Of a stretch of 64,000 nucleotides of DNA, positions 1-9,161 are shown in pieces. The DNA is from Candidatus Kapaibacterium sp. (GTDB lineage Bacteria > Bacteroidota > Ignavibacteria > Kapaibacteriales > UBA4661), in the NCBI GenBank assembly GCA_025455065.1, contig JALONG010000001.1, positions 62,001 to 126,000 on the forward strand. The letters run 5' to 3'. Within the stretch, counting starts at the first letter, position 1, and every line of letters starts with the position of its first letter. The notes below the pieces were generated by a model that ran no database searches, was not told the origin of the DNA, and saw only the letters and a program-made list of their open reading frames with translations. Made by a program: the position numbers and the translations under genes.

Positions 1-854
1 CCCAGAACAAGGCTTGTACGCTGCGATTCATTGCCAAATTCCGCACGAACATAACCGCTCACAAAGTCCACCGCACTCAGTTCTCCTGCATCTTTCGCCG
101 CCGTAACATTCACTTCAAAAAAGCCGACCGAATCCACGCGCAGCGATGCGGTGAGCCGTTGGTAGAGTTCTAATGCAGAGCCTTGAAATTGCTGACTTGC
201 GGTTGCTTGCGGGGTGAAACCGCGCTGTGGGGTTGCCCAAAACCGTGTGCGAGTGCGATACCACAAAGCACTATTTTTAGGCAATAACGACAACACAGGC
301 AGTGGTTCTATGCGCTTTTTGGGCTTTGGTGGAGAGGAAACTTGCGGTGAAGATATTTGTGGTGATGATGTTTGTGGTGATGATGTTTGTGGTACTTTTC
401 CGCCGGAAACGGCTTCTTTTGGTTCTTCGAGCTTCTCGTCAGCTACTTCGATTGTCGTACAAAATTTCAGCAGATACGTTTGTGCAAATGATAAGTTCAA
501 GGTGTCTTGGAGCATGGTAAAATCAGCTTCGGGGCGACGTTTGAGAAAACGTTTCAAGGAAATCGCGGTTTCGAGGGAAATGCCCGGAAGCGTCTGTAGT
601 TCTCGCACGGATGCGGTTTTGAGGCGTAAAGGAAAGCGATGGTAATACTCCAGCAAATCAAGACTCGGCACAGCGATGTTTGCTTGAGCTAAAAACTCCA
701 AAACCTGCTCTAATTCTTGGGTGGAGGGCGTTGCAGAAGATGATTGTGCAAGACAAATACCAGCGTTTGCAAACAGCACAACGACTGATGGGACAAGAAA
801 AGTAAACGTTTTTCGGAAAAAAATCGTCAGAACAGATGAATAGAACTTGCTCAT
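1..854 (-). CDS. Helix-hairpin-helix (ComEA-like) exported protein, 3' end missing
   Basis: The reading frame opens at the ATG complementary to 852-854 and stays open to the window edge, so about 284 N-terminal residues are visible and the C-terminus is missing. Residues 13-36 form a hydrophobic export signal ending ICLAQ. Residues 78-105 (LKTASVRELQTLPGI, then a second helix) match a helix-hairpin-helix motif. Residues 155-175 are a low-complexity linker of four Q-T/I/V-SSP units. The visible end (VSGYVRAEFGNESQRTSLVL) resembles the long HHH proteins of Bacteroidota/Ignavibacteria that continue into an outer-membrane-like region. DNA binding or competence is possible but unproven. It is divergent from porD, with 109 bases between them. 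Confidence 0.7.
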   Translation of the reverse strand, partial: MSKFYSSVLTIFFRKTFTFLVPSVVVLFANAGICLAQSSSATPSTQELEQVLEFLAQANIAVPSLDLLEYYHRFPLRLKTASVRELQTLPGISLETAISLKRFLKRRPEADFTMLQDTLNLSFAQTYLLKFCTTIEVADEKLEEPKEAVSGGKVPQTSSPQTSSPQISSPQVSSPPKPKKRIEPLPVLSLLPKNSALWYRTRTRFWATPQRGFTPQATASQQFQGSALELYQRLTASLRVDSVGFFEVNVTAAKDAGELSAVDFVSGYVRAEFGNESQRTSLVL

Positions 855-872
855 ATCGGCACAAGAGCCTAA

Positions 873-902
873 TTTGTGAAACATTTTGGCTACATATCTT
901 GA
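873..902 (+). promoter_or_regulatory. Candidate promoter for porD
   Basis: TTTG at 873-876 lies 18 bases before TATCTTGA at 895-902. This roughly fits the Bacteroidota -33/-7 pattern, and the start codon follows 62 bases later. Placement is by eye in a 109-base divergent gap. Confidence 0.25.
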
Positions 903-963
903 ACTCAAGTAACGCCGAAAAAGTAGTAAAATCATCGTTTTTTTCATCAAGTATTTTGTTGTT

Positions 964-1935
964 ATGCTCAAATACCGCTTCATTGCTTGTTTTACAGCTC
1001 TTTCGTGCTTTCTTGCCGCCTCAACGATTCTTCATGCCCAAGAAATTCGTGCAACGGTGAATGTTGATTTTGCACCCGGTTTCGAGATTAACGAACAGGA
1101 CAATTTTGCTTCATTTCGGCAGGAAATCCAAGCCTATTTCAACACCCAAATTTTTACCGGAAAAGAATGGAAAAATGAGGCGGATAAAATCTTGTGGAAA
1201 GATGAACCTGTGCAAATGAATGTCACCATTACACTTCTGAACGGCACCCAAACAAGTTACTACAACGCGACGATGCTTGTTGTAGCAAAACGGACACTTT
1301 TTGGCACAAAAAAGCAATCAGTTACGATGCAAATTTTGGATACGAAGGTGAAATTTCCCTATCAGCGCGGTGCTTCTTTTTCCTTTCAGCCCTTGCGATT
1401 TGACGATTTGCTGAGTGTTTTGGACTATTATGCAATGTTGGCTATCGGCTATGACCTTGATTCGTTCTATCCTCTGGGTGGAACGCCCTACTTTCAAAAA
1501 GCGCAACAAATCTTGCAACTTGGCGCAAACACCCAAAGCCAATATATGAGCATGAGCGTAGATAACGGTTGGCGCGAAACGGCAATCGAACCCGGAAAAA
1601 TTTCCCGTACCAGCATCGTGGGCGAACTCTTGGAATCGCGCTACAATGATTTCCGTACGCTCAATGCCGCATATTACCTGAACGCGCTGGATTTTCTCGG
1701 CGACAAGCCCGATGAAGCAAAAGCAACAGTGGATGAATTACTGACAAAATATGCTGATTTTAAGGATAAACTTCCCAATCGCAGTGCGATTTTTCAACTT
1801 TTTTTTGACAGTAAATTTCGTGAACTTGCAGACCTCTTTCGCGGTTACAAAAATGACAAAGTGTGGGATAAACTCAAGTATAACGACCCTTCGCGGACAA
1901 TCATTTACGAGGATACTCGCACAGGCAGAAAATAA
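964..1935 (+). CDS. porD: PorD-like protein, DUF4835 (type IX secretion associated)
   Basis: This 323-residue protein begins with a signal peptide (cleavage probably near LHA-QE, residue 25). It matches the DUF4835 family, known as PorD, of usual length about 300. Family hallmarks visible are the early TVNVDF strand, the YQRGASFSFQPLRF stretch, the central SVLDYYAMLAIGYDLDSF segment, and GGTPYFQKAQQI. PorD is required for or linked to type IX secretion and gliding in Bacteroidota; its biochemical role is unknown. The usual neighbours in that phylum (dfp/coaBC, recN) are not visible here, where it is flanked by an HHH gene and signalling genes. The family assignment is firm and the functional claim rests on the family. 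Confidence 0.85.
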   Translation: MLKYRFIACFTALSCFLAASTILHAQEIRATVNVDFAPGFEINEQDNFASFRQEIQAYFNTQIFTGKEWKNEADKILWKDEPVQMNVTITLLNGTQTSYYNATMLVVAKRTLFGTKKQSVTMQILDTKVKFPYQRGASFSFQPLRFDDLLSVLDYYAMLAIGYDLDSFYPLGGTPYFQKAQQILQLGANTQSQYMSMSVDNGWRETAIEPGKISRTSIVGELLESRYNDFRTLNAAYYLNALDFLGDKPDEAKATVDELLTKYADFKDKLPNRSAIFQLFFDSKFRELADLFRGYKNDKVWDKLKYNDPSRTIIYEDTRTGRK

Positions 1936-1988
1936 CCGCACAGGATAATAACAAGTGTTTTTGGGGTAACTGAAGAAGCAACGTGTGT

Positions 1989-3935
1989 ATGAAGTACGGC
2001 AAGACCATACGAATTTCAACAACCCATCAAACCGTTTGTTCATGGGCTTTCTGTCCGATAAACAGACGGTTTTTGGTGTTGTGGTTTGGATTGCTGTTCT
2101 TGTCGTTTCATTTCCCTGCACTTTCGCAAAAGCCCGCTCTGCCATTACGCCCTCCATCTGCGGACAGTCTCGAAAAAATTCTCGCTCAGTCCTTGCCGGA
2201 TACCGTCCGTGTGAAAATTCTCATCGAACTCGCCAGAGCGCTGTGGGCGACAAACCTTCAAGAATCAAGGAAATACGCCACTGACGCGCTTACGATTGCA
2301 AATTTGATGGATTACAAAAAAGGTCGTGCCAACGCGCTGAATACTATTGGCGTAACCTATTACTATCAAGGTTGGTACGATATTGCTCTGGGGTATCATA
2401 AACAAGCCCTTGAGATACGCAAAAGCATCAACGATACATCAGGCATTGGACACTCGACAAATAATATCGGCATTATTTACTTGGGACAGCGCAAAAACCG
2501 TGAAGCGTTGAACTATTTGTTTGAAGCACTGGAAATATATAAAACAGTAAAACTGCGCAGTAGCATTGCTGTTGCCTACAATAACATCGGCACGATTTAT
2601 CGTCGGGAAAAAAAGTTAGATTCCGCAGCCTTAATGCACCGAGCGGCACTAGATGTCTTGAAAGGCGCAAATAATCTCACCGGCGAAGCACTAAGCTATA
2701 ACAGCATGGGCGGTGTTATGGAAGATTTAGGCGTGTACGATGATGCCCTGCGCTTTCAACGTGAGGCGTACAAACTTTATTCGGATGTTACCAATCATAA
2801 AGGGATGGTCAATGCACTTACGGGAGAAGCAAGCGCACTGTTCAAACTGAAACGGTATCCTGAGGCACTCACGCAAATTCGCACAGCTTTAGATCTCGCA
2901 AGCAGTATGAACTCTCGACCCGAACTGCGTGACTGTTACGAACTTCTCGCCCGAATTGAAGAAGGTATCGGCAATTTTTCGGGAGCATTACAAAATTACA
3001 AACGCTATGAAGCGCTTAAAGACTCGCTTCTCTCCGAAGAGGCAAGTTCCCGTACTGCCGAATTTAGCGCACAATACGATTCCGAGCGCAAAGCAAAACA
3101 AATTGAACTTTTGACCGCTCAACGTAAAGGGCAGCAAATTCAACGGAATCTGCTCATAACAATCATATTTGCGAGTTTTATTGCCGTAGGGTTGGTGTAC
3201 GTGCGCTACCGCACGAAACAACGCTCTGAAGCGGCACTACAAGACGCGAATGTGCAATTACAAGAAAAAAATGCTCTCATAACCGAAGCCCGTTCAACAG
3301 TAGAAGCGCTCTTGCTCAATGTCCTTCCTAAGCCCATTGCCGAGCGAATGCAAGCAGGAGAGCGCCGTATAGCGGAAAATTTTTCTGACGTTACCGTTCT
3401 TTTTGCCGACATCGTAGATTTTACGCACCTTGCAGCAGGTTTGCCGCCGGAAGAACTTGTTGCTTTTCTGGACGCAATTTTCTCCGATTTCGATGCGCTG
3501 GCAGAGCGCCACAATCTTGAGAAAATCAAGACCATCGGCGATGCTTATATGGCTGTTTGCGGCATACCGGAGCCGAATCCTCATCATTGCCTTAATGTTG
3601 CTCTTTTTGCATTGGATATGTTGCGCGTCATTGAGCGTTACAACATTCATCCCGAAGCGACTTCACCGCTTCAAGTCCGCATCGGTATTCATACGGGCAG
3701 CGTTGTTGCAGGCGTTATCGGCAAAAAGAAATTCAGCTATGATTTGTGGGGAGACACCGTAAACATCGCATCACGTCTGGAATCACACGGGCAAGCAGGA
3801 GCGATTCTTTGTTCAAGTGAAGTTTATGACATACTGAAAGAATCATGTATTTTTGAGCAATGCGGCGAAACAGCACTCAAGGGGAATATCACACTGACAA
3901 CGTATTTTCTGCGGTCTGTGAAACAACAGTCATAA
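1989..3935 (+). CDS. Periplasmic-TPR transmembrane adenylate cyclase (class III)
   Basis: The start is taken at ATG 1989; a GTG lies two codons earlier. Order: signal sequence about residues 28-46, about six TPR repeats from 55 to 365, coiled linker, one membrane helix about 386-404, a short coiled coil, then a class III nucleotidyl cyclase domain about 466-645. Both metal-binding Asp sites are present (FADIVDFT and the Asp of TIGDAYM). The base-recognition Lys in EKIKTIGD and Asp in YDLWGDTVNIASR are those of adenylate rather than guanylate cyclases. I infer that the TPRs face the periplasm and cAMP is made inside. It is followed by a histidine kinase and a second cyclase of the same plan. 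Confidence 0.88.
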   Translation: MKYGKTIRISTTHQTVCSWAFCPINRRFLVLWFGLLFLSFHFPALSQKPALPLRPPSADSLEKILAQSLPDTVRVKILIELARALWATNLQESRKYATDALTIANLMDYKKGRANALNTIGVTYYYQGWYDIALGYHKQALEIRKSINDTSGIGHSTNNIGIIYLGQRKNREALNYLFEALEIYKTVKLRSSIAVAYNNIGTIYRREKKLDSAALMHRAALDVLKGANNLTGEALSYNSMGGVMEDLGVYDDALRFQREAYKLYSDVTNHKGMVNALTGEASALFKLKRYPEALTQIRTALDLASSMNSRPELRDCYELLARIEEGIGNFSGALQNYKRYEALKDSLLSEEASSRTAEFSAQYDSERKAKQIELLTAQRKGQQIQRNLLITIIFASFIAVGLVYVRYRTKQRSEAALQDANVQLQEKNALITEARSTVEALLLNVLPKPIAERMQAGERRIAENFSDVTVLFADIVDFTHLAAGLPPEELVAFLDAIFSDFDALAERHNLEKIKTIGDAYMAVCGIPEPNPHHCLNVALFALDMLRVIERYNIHPEATSPLQVRIGIHTGSVVAGVIGKKKFSYDLWGDTVNIASRLESHGQAGAILCSSEVYDILKESCIFEQCGETALKGNITLTTYFLRSVKQQS

Positions 3936-4125
3936 AGCCGATGTTTTCTTTGCAATGTCGTTGCTAACGGTGGTTTTACCACACTTCTACCACAGAGCGC
4001 ATAGCACCTCAACATACCCTCTCATTTTTCAGAGAATTCTCTTTGCTCTGTGGCTGACTAAATCAAGGTTTTCAATACTGCGTTTGGTATGAAAGGTTTA
4101 CCTGACCAATAATTTCTTCGCTACT

Positions 4126-5709
4126 ATGCCTCACCAACAGCACAAACACTACTATTCCGCAGCAACATTACTCTCCTTACTGCTTTTTGCTGCCATTGTT
4201 TTGGTAACACTAGCGCATATCGTCATTACGACGTGGCAACAAAGTAAAGCAAGCCGCGAATTTCTCCGTGCGCAAGCCTTTTCCATCGGGCAATTAACGG
4301 CAGCAGGAAGCGCAAACGGGGTGATTTTCCGTGAGCGTGACCTTTTGGAACGTGCCGCTTACGGCGCGGAAACCTTATCGGGCTTTCAATGGCTTATCAT
4401 TCGGGACATTAGCGGAGACACGCTCTATACCAAAAATTTCGATGCTGCCCCGGAGACATTTCGTCAAGGTGCATCGGTCATGCCGTTTGATTCTATCCGT
4501 ATTTTACCGCAACCGACGGGAGAAGTCTTGGTGCTGGCTCCGGTGCGAGGTCCGGTGGAAACTGACCGCAGAGGCGAAGTGCTGATAATGCTCAAAACCA
4601 ATGAAATTATCGAAATGAGTAATCGCACCCGAACAGGCATTATTTCAAGCGGCATTGCGGCTTCAGTAGTACTGCTCTTTTTCGGATTTTTTGCTGTACG
4701 TCGCATGGCAAAAACCACGCAAAAACACGTAGAAGTGGCAAATAAAGCTACACAGGGCGATTTAACGCAGCGCGTGAGTGAAAATTTTTCGTTGCTTACA
4801 CCGAAAGAAACTGTCGTTATTCGCCGCTCGTTTAACCGAATGTTGGACAGTTTGGAACAGCATCAAGAAGAAATGCGTATTAAAAATGAGCGCCTCCAAG
4901 AACTGAGCAATGGTCTGTTGCAATCGAACATCCAAATGGAAATTTACACGAAAGAACTTGAGATAAAGAACAAGCAGATTGAACAACAAAATTCCGAATT
5001 ACAAATGCTGAATGTCGAAAAGAATGAGTTTTTAGGCATAGTTGCGCATGATTTGAAAAACCCGATTGCGGCATTTCAAGGGCTTGCCGCAGTGCTTCTT
5101 GAGACCAGTGAATCACCGGAAATGGTACAGCAAATCGGAACAACAATGCTTCAGAGCGCGGATAAGATGTTAGAATTGGTAAAAAATTTGCTGGATGTGA
5201 ATCAAATTGAGCGTGGTGGTCGCAAATACGATATTCAGCCCGTCAATACCGCTTGGATGCTAATGCCAATAGTAGAATCGTATATGCCCAGAGCAGAAGA
5301 AAAAAATATTTGCCTCCATTTTTCTCCTTCAGAAGAAGCATTTATCTGTTTTGCCGACAGCCTAGCCTTCTCCCAAATTATGGACAATATCGTTTCCAAC
5401 GCTGTTAAATACTCACCTCTGGGGAAAAATGTATGGCTGGACATTGAGCGCGTACCCGATGCGTTGCGTATTTCCGTCCGAGATGAAGGTCCGGGCTTTT
5501 CGGAAGAGGATAAAAGGTTACTTTTTGGTAAATTTGCAAGACTTTCGGCACAGCCGACAGGTGGCGAACACAGTACCGGTTTAGGGTTAAGTATCGTCAA
5601 AAAAATGGTTGAGGCAATGAACGGAAAAGTTTGGTGCGAATCCGAATTGGGTAAAGGTGCAACTTTTTTTGTAGAATTTCCTTCTGTACCTCCTGCAACG
5701 GTGATTTAA
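4126..5709 (+). CDS. Membrane sensor histidine kinase with HAMP domain
   Basis: The 527 residues have membrane helices at about 12-35 and 171-191, enclosing a periplasmic sensor of about 135 residues. A HAMP domain (about 192-245) and coiled coil follow. The HisKA domain has phospho-acceptor His308 in AHDLKNP, and the ATPase domain has N box DNIVSNAVKYS, G1 DEGPGF and G2 STGLGLS. The catalytic half closely resembles the receiver-kinase at 39886-41133 (shared FGKFARLSA-PTG-EHSTGLGLSIVKK signature), so the two are recent paralogues. It lies between two TPR-cyclases on one strand, with 190 bases before it and 47 after. No cognate response regulator is adjacent. Confidence 0.9.
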   Translation: MPHQQHKHYYSAATLLSLLLFAAIVLVTLAHIVITTWQQSKASREFLRAQAFSIGQLTAAGSANGVIFRERDLLERAAYGAETLSGFQWLIIRDISGDTLYTKNFDAAPETFRQGASVMPFDSIRILPQPTGEVLVLAPVRGPVETDRRGEVLIMLKTNEIIEMSNRTRTGIISSGIAASVVLLFFGFFAVRRMAKTTQKHVEVANKATQGDLTQRVSENFSLLTPKETVVIRRSFNRMLDSLEQHQEEMRIKNERLQELSNGLLQSNIQMEIYTKELEIKNKQIEQQNSELQMLNVEKNEFLGIVAHDLKNPIAAFQGLAAVLLETSESPEMVQQIGTTMLQSADKMLELVKNLLDVNQIERGGRKYDIQPVNTAWMLMPIVESYMPRAEEKNICLHFSPSEEAFICFADSLAFSQIMDNIVSNAVKYSPLGKNVWLDIERVPDALRISVRDEGPGFSEEDKRLLFGKFARLSAQPTGGEHSTGLGLSIVKKMVEAMNGKVWCESELGKGATFFVEFPSVPPATVI

Positions 5710-5756
5710 TCTTGATTCCTCAACGAGGAGCATTACTTTCATTGGACAAGACTACT

Positions 5757-7715
5757 ATGCAAACACTCTTACCCCCAAAATCGCTTTTTCGCTTGCACAA
5801 AGCCTACCGACTTGGACAGCGCTTCCTCACTTACGTGGGTGTTATTGTCTGTATTTTTGCAGCTTCCACCGTCTTCTCTCTTCAAACCACATCAGCACAG
5901 CAATCCCATATTGCTGACAGTTTACAACGTGCCTTACTGAGCAATCCCCACGACACCATCAAGGTTCGACTTTTGAACGGTCTGGCATGGGAATTTCGCG
6001 GCTTGCAAATGCTCCGAGCGTTGGAATATGGAAAACAAGCGCTGGAAATGGCAACAAAACTGGAAATGCGCGATGAAATGATAAACAGTCATAATTATAT
6101 TGGGGTTGTCTATCGTAATATGGGCAACTATACCCAAGCAATGACGGCGTATTTACGGGCGTTGGAAATAGCAGAACACGACAAAAACGACAAGCAAATT
6201 GCCTATTGCTACAATAATATCGGCAATTTGTACATGAAACAAAAGCAGTACAAACAAGCATTGGAGAACTGTTTGAAGGCACTCGCCGCATTTGAGCGCC
6301 TTTCCGACACGCGTGGAACGGCATACGCCCATTTACGCATCGGGGAAATCTACGAAAAGCAACTTCAAAACGAGCAGGCTATTGAGCATTATCAAGAATC
6401 CATGCGGCTTAGAACGGAACTTGCCGACAAAGAGGGGTTGATTACCCCACTCATCAACATTGCAACGGTGTATCGGCAAATGGGTAATGATAGTTTGGCG
6501 TTTGATTATTACAACCAATCGTTGGTGCTTGAGCGCGAGTTAAATCACCACAAAGGATTTGCAGGTAGTTTGGTTGGTTTGGGATTGCTTCACCTTCGGC
6601 GCAATAATTATCCCGAAGCGATTCGTTCCGCCGAAGAAAGCCTTTACCATTCGCGCCGTGCCTCAGCGATTCAGGAAGAAATTGCGGCATTCAAACTCCT
6701 TACCGAAGCATACAGCAAACAAAATGACTATGCCAAGGCGTTTCAATGGCAGGAGGCTTTTTTGCGTTTGAAAGATTCCCTGCAAAATGACGAAACATCA
6801 AGCCAAATGGCTTCACTCCGTGCAGAATACGAAGCAGAAAAACGCGAGGCGGAAATTGTGCTGCTGAACCAAAATCGGCAAATGCAAAATTGGCTGCTTA
6901 TCGGTGCAGCGCTCACACTTGTGGTGTTTATCGCTCTTAGTATCGTGTTGTTCCGCTTGAATAAACAACGGCTTCAGGCGAACGGCGAATTAGTTATTCA
7001 AAATAACCGCATCGAAGAAGAGCGCATCCGCTCCGAAAAACTCCTGCTCAATATTCTTCCCGCAGCAATCGCTGAACGCATGAAACGCGGCGAAACAACG
7101 ATTGCAGAGTATTTTGACGGCGCTACGGTTCTTTTTGCCGATATTGTCGGGTTCACGGAATTAGCTTCACAGCTTGCCCCGGGAGATTTGGTCGGTATGC
7201 TTGATGCGATTTTTTCCGATTTGGATGCCCTTGCCGAAAAATATGGTCTGGAAAAAATCAAAACTATTGGCGATTCGTATATGGTTGTTTCCGGCGTTCC
7301 GCAGCCCCGCGCAGACCATGTTCATCGCGTCGCGCTGTTTGCCTTAGAGGCTATTGAAATAATGCAAAGCTATAATGACCCGAACAGTATCAGTCACGGG
7401 CATATTGCCCTTCAAATTCGTATCGGTATCCACACCGGTAAAGTTGTTGCAGGCGTTATCGGAAAGAAAAAATTTGCGTATGACCTTTGGGGCGACACCG
7501 TAAACATCGCCTCCCGCATGGAATCTCACGGTATGAGCAGCCGCGTTCACGTATCGGAAGATGTTCGCCAAAAACTGCTGGAACACCCGCAAGCCGCTTC
7601 AGCAAATGCTATACAGTACCAACCGCAATTTGAATTTATTGAACGTGGCGAAATTGCCGTCAAAGGCAAAGGTATGATGAAAACGTATTTTCTTGAATTG
7701 CAGCACACATCCTGA
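5757..7715 (+). CDS. Periplasmic-TPR transmembrane adenylate cyclase (class III), second copy
   Basis: I prefer ATG 5757 because upstream in-frame codons are only TTG; this gives 652 residues. Architecture repeats the cyclase at 1989: signal sequence ending near TTSAQQ, TPR repeats, membrane helix (WLLIGAALTLVVFIALSIVLF), coiled coil, cyclase domain. Key residues are the FADIVGFT Asp, EKIKTIGDSYM and YDLWGDTVNIASR, again the adenylate cyclase type. The first TPR unit keeps the ADSLQ-ALL-P-DT-KVRLLNGLA pattern shared with three other TPR sensors in this window. It is probably cotranscribed with the kinase just upstream (47-base gap). Confidence 0.88.
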   Translation: MQTLLPPKSLFRLHKAYRLGQRFLTYVGVIVCIFAASTVFSLQTTSAQQSHIADSLQRALLSNPHDTIKVRLLNGLAWEFRGLQMLRALEYGKQALEMATKLEMRDEMINSHNYIGVVYRNMGNYTQAMTAYLRALEIAEHDKNDKQIAYCYNNIGNLYMKQKQYKQALENCLKALAAFERLSDTRGTAYAHLRIGEIYEKQLQNEQAIEHYQESMRLRTELADKEGLITPLINIATVYRQMGNDSLAFDYYNQSLVLERELNHHKGFAGSLVGLGLLHLRRNNYPEAIRSAEESLYHSRRASAIQEEIAAFKLLTEAYSKQNDYAKAFQWQEAFLRLKDSLQNDETSSQMASLRAEYEAEKREAEIVLLNQNRQMQNWLLIGAALTLVVFIALSIVLFRLNKQRLQANGELVIQNNRIEEERIRSEKLLLNILPAAIAERMKRGETTIAEYFDGATVLFADIVGFTELASQLAPGDLVGMLDAIFSDLDALAEKYGLEKIKTIGDSYMVVSGVPQPRADHVHRVALFALEAIEIMQSYNDPNSISHGHIALQIRIGIHTGKVVAGVIGKKKFAYDLWGDTVNIASRMESHGMSSRVHVSEDVRQKLLEHPQAASANAIQYQPQFEFIERGEIAVKGKGMMKTYFLELQHTS

Positions 7716-7814
7716 GAATTTGAAGAACGATTCAAACTACAAGCTCTAGCAAGGTTCTAACGTTACCACCAAAACCAATGAATTTCACAACAATACGAGA
7801 CTTCAGAACACATT

Positions 7815-8456
7815 ATGTCTTCCACAGCAGAACTTATCGAAAACGTATATCACGCTCCTAATGTTGCATTTATCCTGCAAAGTGTGAGTGAGCGTTTGAA
7901 AACAGAGGCTATAAAACGGCGCGAATATTATGCTCTCGTTCACGAAGACACCAAAGCAGAGTTTATCAATGGCGAAATTGTCTATCAATCGCCTGTCCGG
8001 ATGCGGCATTGGGACGCTTCGATGCAACTTTCCGCACTCCTTCATTCTCATGTCCTAAAGTATAAATTGGGCAAAGTTGGCGTAGAAAAAGTGATGATTT
8101 CACTTTCGCGCAATGACTACGAACCCGATATTTGCTTCTTTTCTGCTGAAAAAGCTGCCGAGTTTGCGCCTGACCAAATGCACTTTCCTGCACCGGATTT
8201 TATCGTGGAAATTGTTTCCAAATCTACTGAAAAAATTGACCGAGGCATAAAATTCACGGATTATGCAGCTCATGGAGTCAGTGAATATTGGATTCTCGAT
8301 CCTGAGAGGCAAACGTTGGAACAGTACATACTCACCACCAACAACGACGACGGAGAAGCAGCATTTGAACTGCGTCAAAAACTCACCAAACACGGTCTCT
8401 GTACTTCGGTGATTATCCAAAATTTCACGATTGAACTTGCTGAACTTTTTGTATAA
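7815..8456 (+). CDS. Uma2 family (DUF820) restriction-endonuclease-fold protein
   Basis: This 213-residue protein has the Uma2/DUF820 pattern: E-INGEIVYQSP near residue 55, YEPDICFF, PDFIVEIVSKSTEKIDRG-KF, and GVSEYWILDPE. The family adopts the PD-(D/E)XK fold and is annotated as a putative endonuclease, but its biological role is unsettled; it is strongly expanded in cyanobacteria and some FCB bacteria. An N-terminal extension of about 35 residues precedes the core. It is the first of four Uma2 genes here and ends convergently with the phosphorelay locus at a bidirectional terminator. Confidence 0.85.
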   Translation: MSSTAELIENVYHAPNVAFILQSVSERLKTEAIKRREYYALVHEDTKAEFINGEIVYQSPVRMRHWDASMQLSALLHSHVLKYKLGKVGVEKVMISLSRNDYEPDICFFSAEKAAEFAPDQMHFPAPDFIVEIVSKSTEKIDRGIKFTDYAAHGVSEYWILDPERQTLEQYILTTNNDDGEAAFELRQKLTKHGLCTSVIIQNFTIELAELFV

Positions 8457-8640
8457 TATGTTCAAAAGTTGTAACGCAGATTAGCCAATTTGTTCACCTG
8501 ATTTTGGTGGAGAAAGTATGTGTGCGGTTATTCAAGCCTCAAGAAACCTATATTCCAGTGGCTTTTACGTTTTGTGAACAATAATTTCTCTGGCATTGTG
8601 TGGGTATTCACCTTGTTCATTAGAGTTTCACCCAAAGACT

Positions 8641-8679
8641 GCAAAAGCCGCTCAAACACGTATTTTGAGCGGCTTTTGC
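8641..8679. terminator. Bidirectional intrinsic terminator
   Basis: A perfect 16-base inverted repeat (8641-8656 and 8664-8679) encloses a 7-base loop. The A tract at the left and T tract at the right of the stem let it work on both strands. It lies between the convergent Uma2 gene (ends 8456) and response regulator (ends 8702). Confidence 0.85.
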
Positions 8680-8701
8680 CATATTCCCTTCTAACGAATG
8701 T

Positions 8702-9094
8702 TTACGCAATTCCCAATCCCTGCAAGGTACTCACAACCTTTTCGCGGTCAAGCGGCTTAATAAGATACGCCTCACACTGGTTTTTGAACGCAGTTTTTAC
8801 GTTGTTAAAATCCCCCAGAGCAGTGGTCATTACCACTTTCGCACCGGCAAGAGCAAATACCCCATGTTGCTGTTCAATTTCCCGCATATTGCGCAAGACA
8901 TCCTGTCCGTTCATTTCAGGTACCATAATGTCTAAAAATACAATATCGTATTTTGCATTGGTTTGAAGCGCCTTGAGGAACTTTTCTAACGCTTCGCGCC
9001 CATTTTCGGCAGCATCCACCTGACCGTAGGGAGAAAGAATTTCCGTCAGCACGTTGCGGCTGACAAACTCGTCTTCCATGACAAGCATTTTCAT
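8702..9094 (-). CDS. Single-domain response regulator
   Basis: The start is set at the ATG complementary to 9092-9094 (MKMLVMEDEF), because AGGA lies 8-9 bases upstream and the frame further upstream runs into the hybrid kinase. It has 130 residues, all receiver: acidic pocket MEDE, phospho-acceptor Asp55 in FLDIMVPE, switch Thr in MTTAL, and Lys in LIKPL. The receiver resembles that of the Hpt-receiver protein at 11880-13115 (shared F-QCDAYLIKP-like end), so both may serve the same phosphorelay. It is last in the minus-strand chemotaxis/phosphorelay locus, 67 bases after the hybrid kinase. With no output domain, it probably acts by protein contact. Confidence 0.88.
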   Translation of the reverse strand: MKMLVMEDEFVSRNVLTEILSPYGQVDAAENGREALEKFLKALQTNAKYDIVFLDIMVPEMNGQDVLRNMREIEQQHGVFALAGAKVVMTTALGDFNNVKTAFKNQCEAYLIKPLDREKVVSTLQGLGIA

Positions 9095-9161
9095 AAATAT
9101 CATCCTTTGAATTTGTAGTGTTATGGTATGTCTTGGGCTATGGTTGTTGACTATATAATTG

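Noticed and set aside
214-645. Plus-strand 143-codon open frame
   Set aside because: It is antisense to the partial helix-hairpin-helix gene, whose frame continues to the window edge and has clear protein character; the repetitive CGDDVCG peptide is just the reverse reading of the QTSSP linker repeat.
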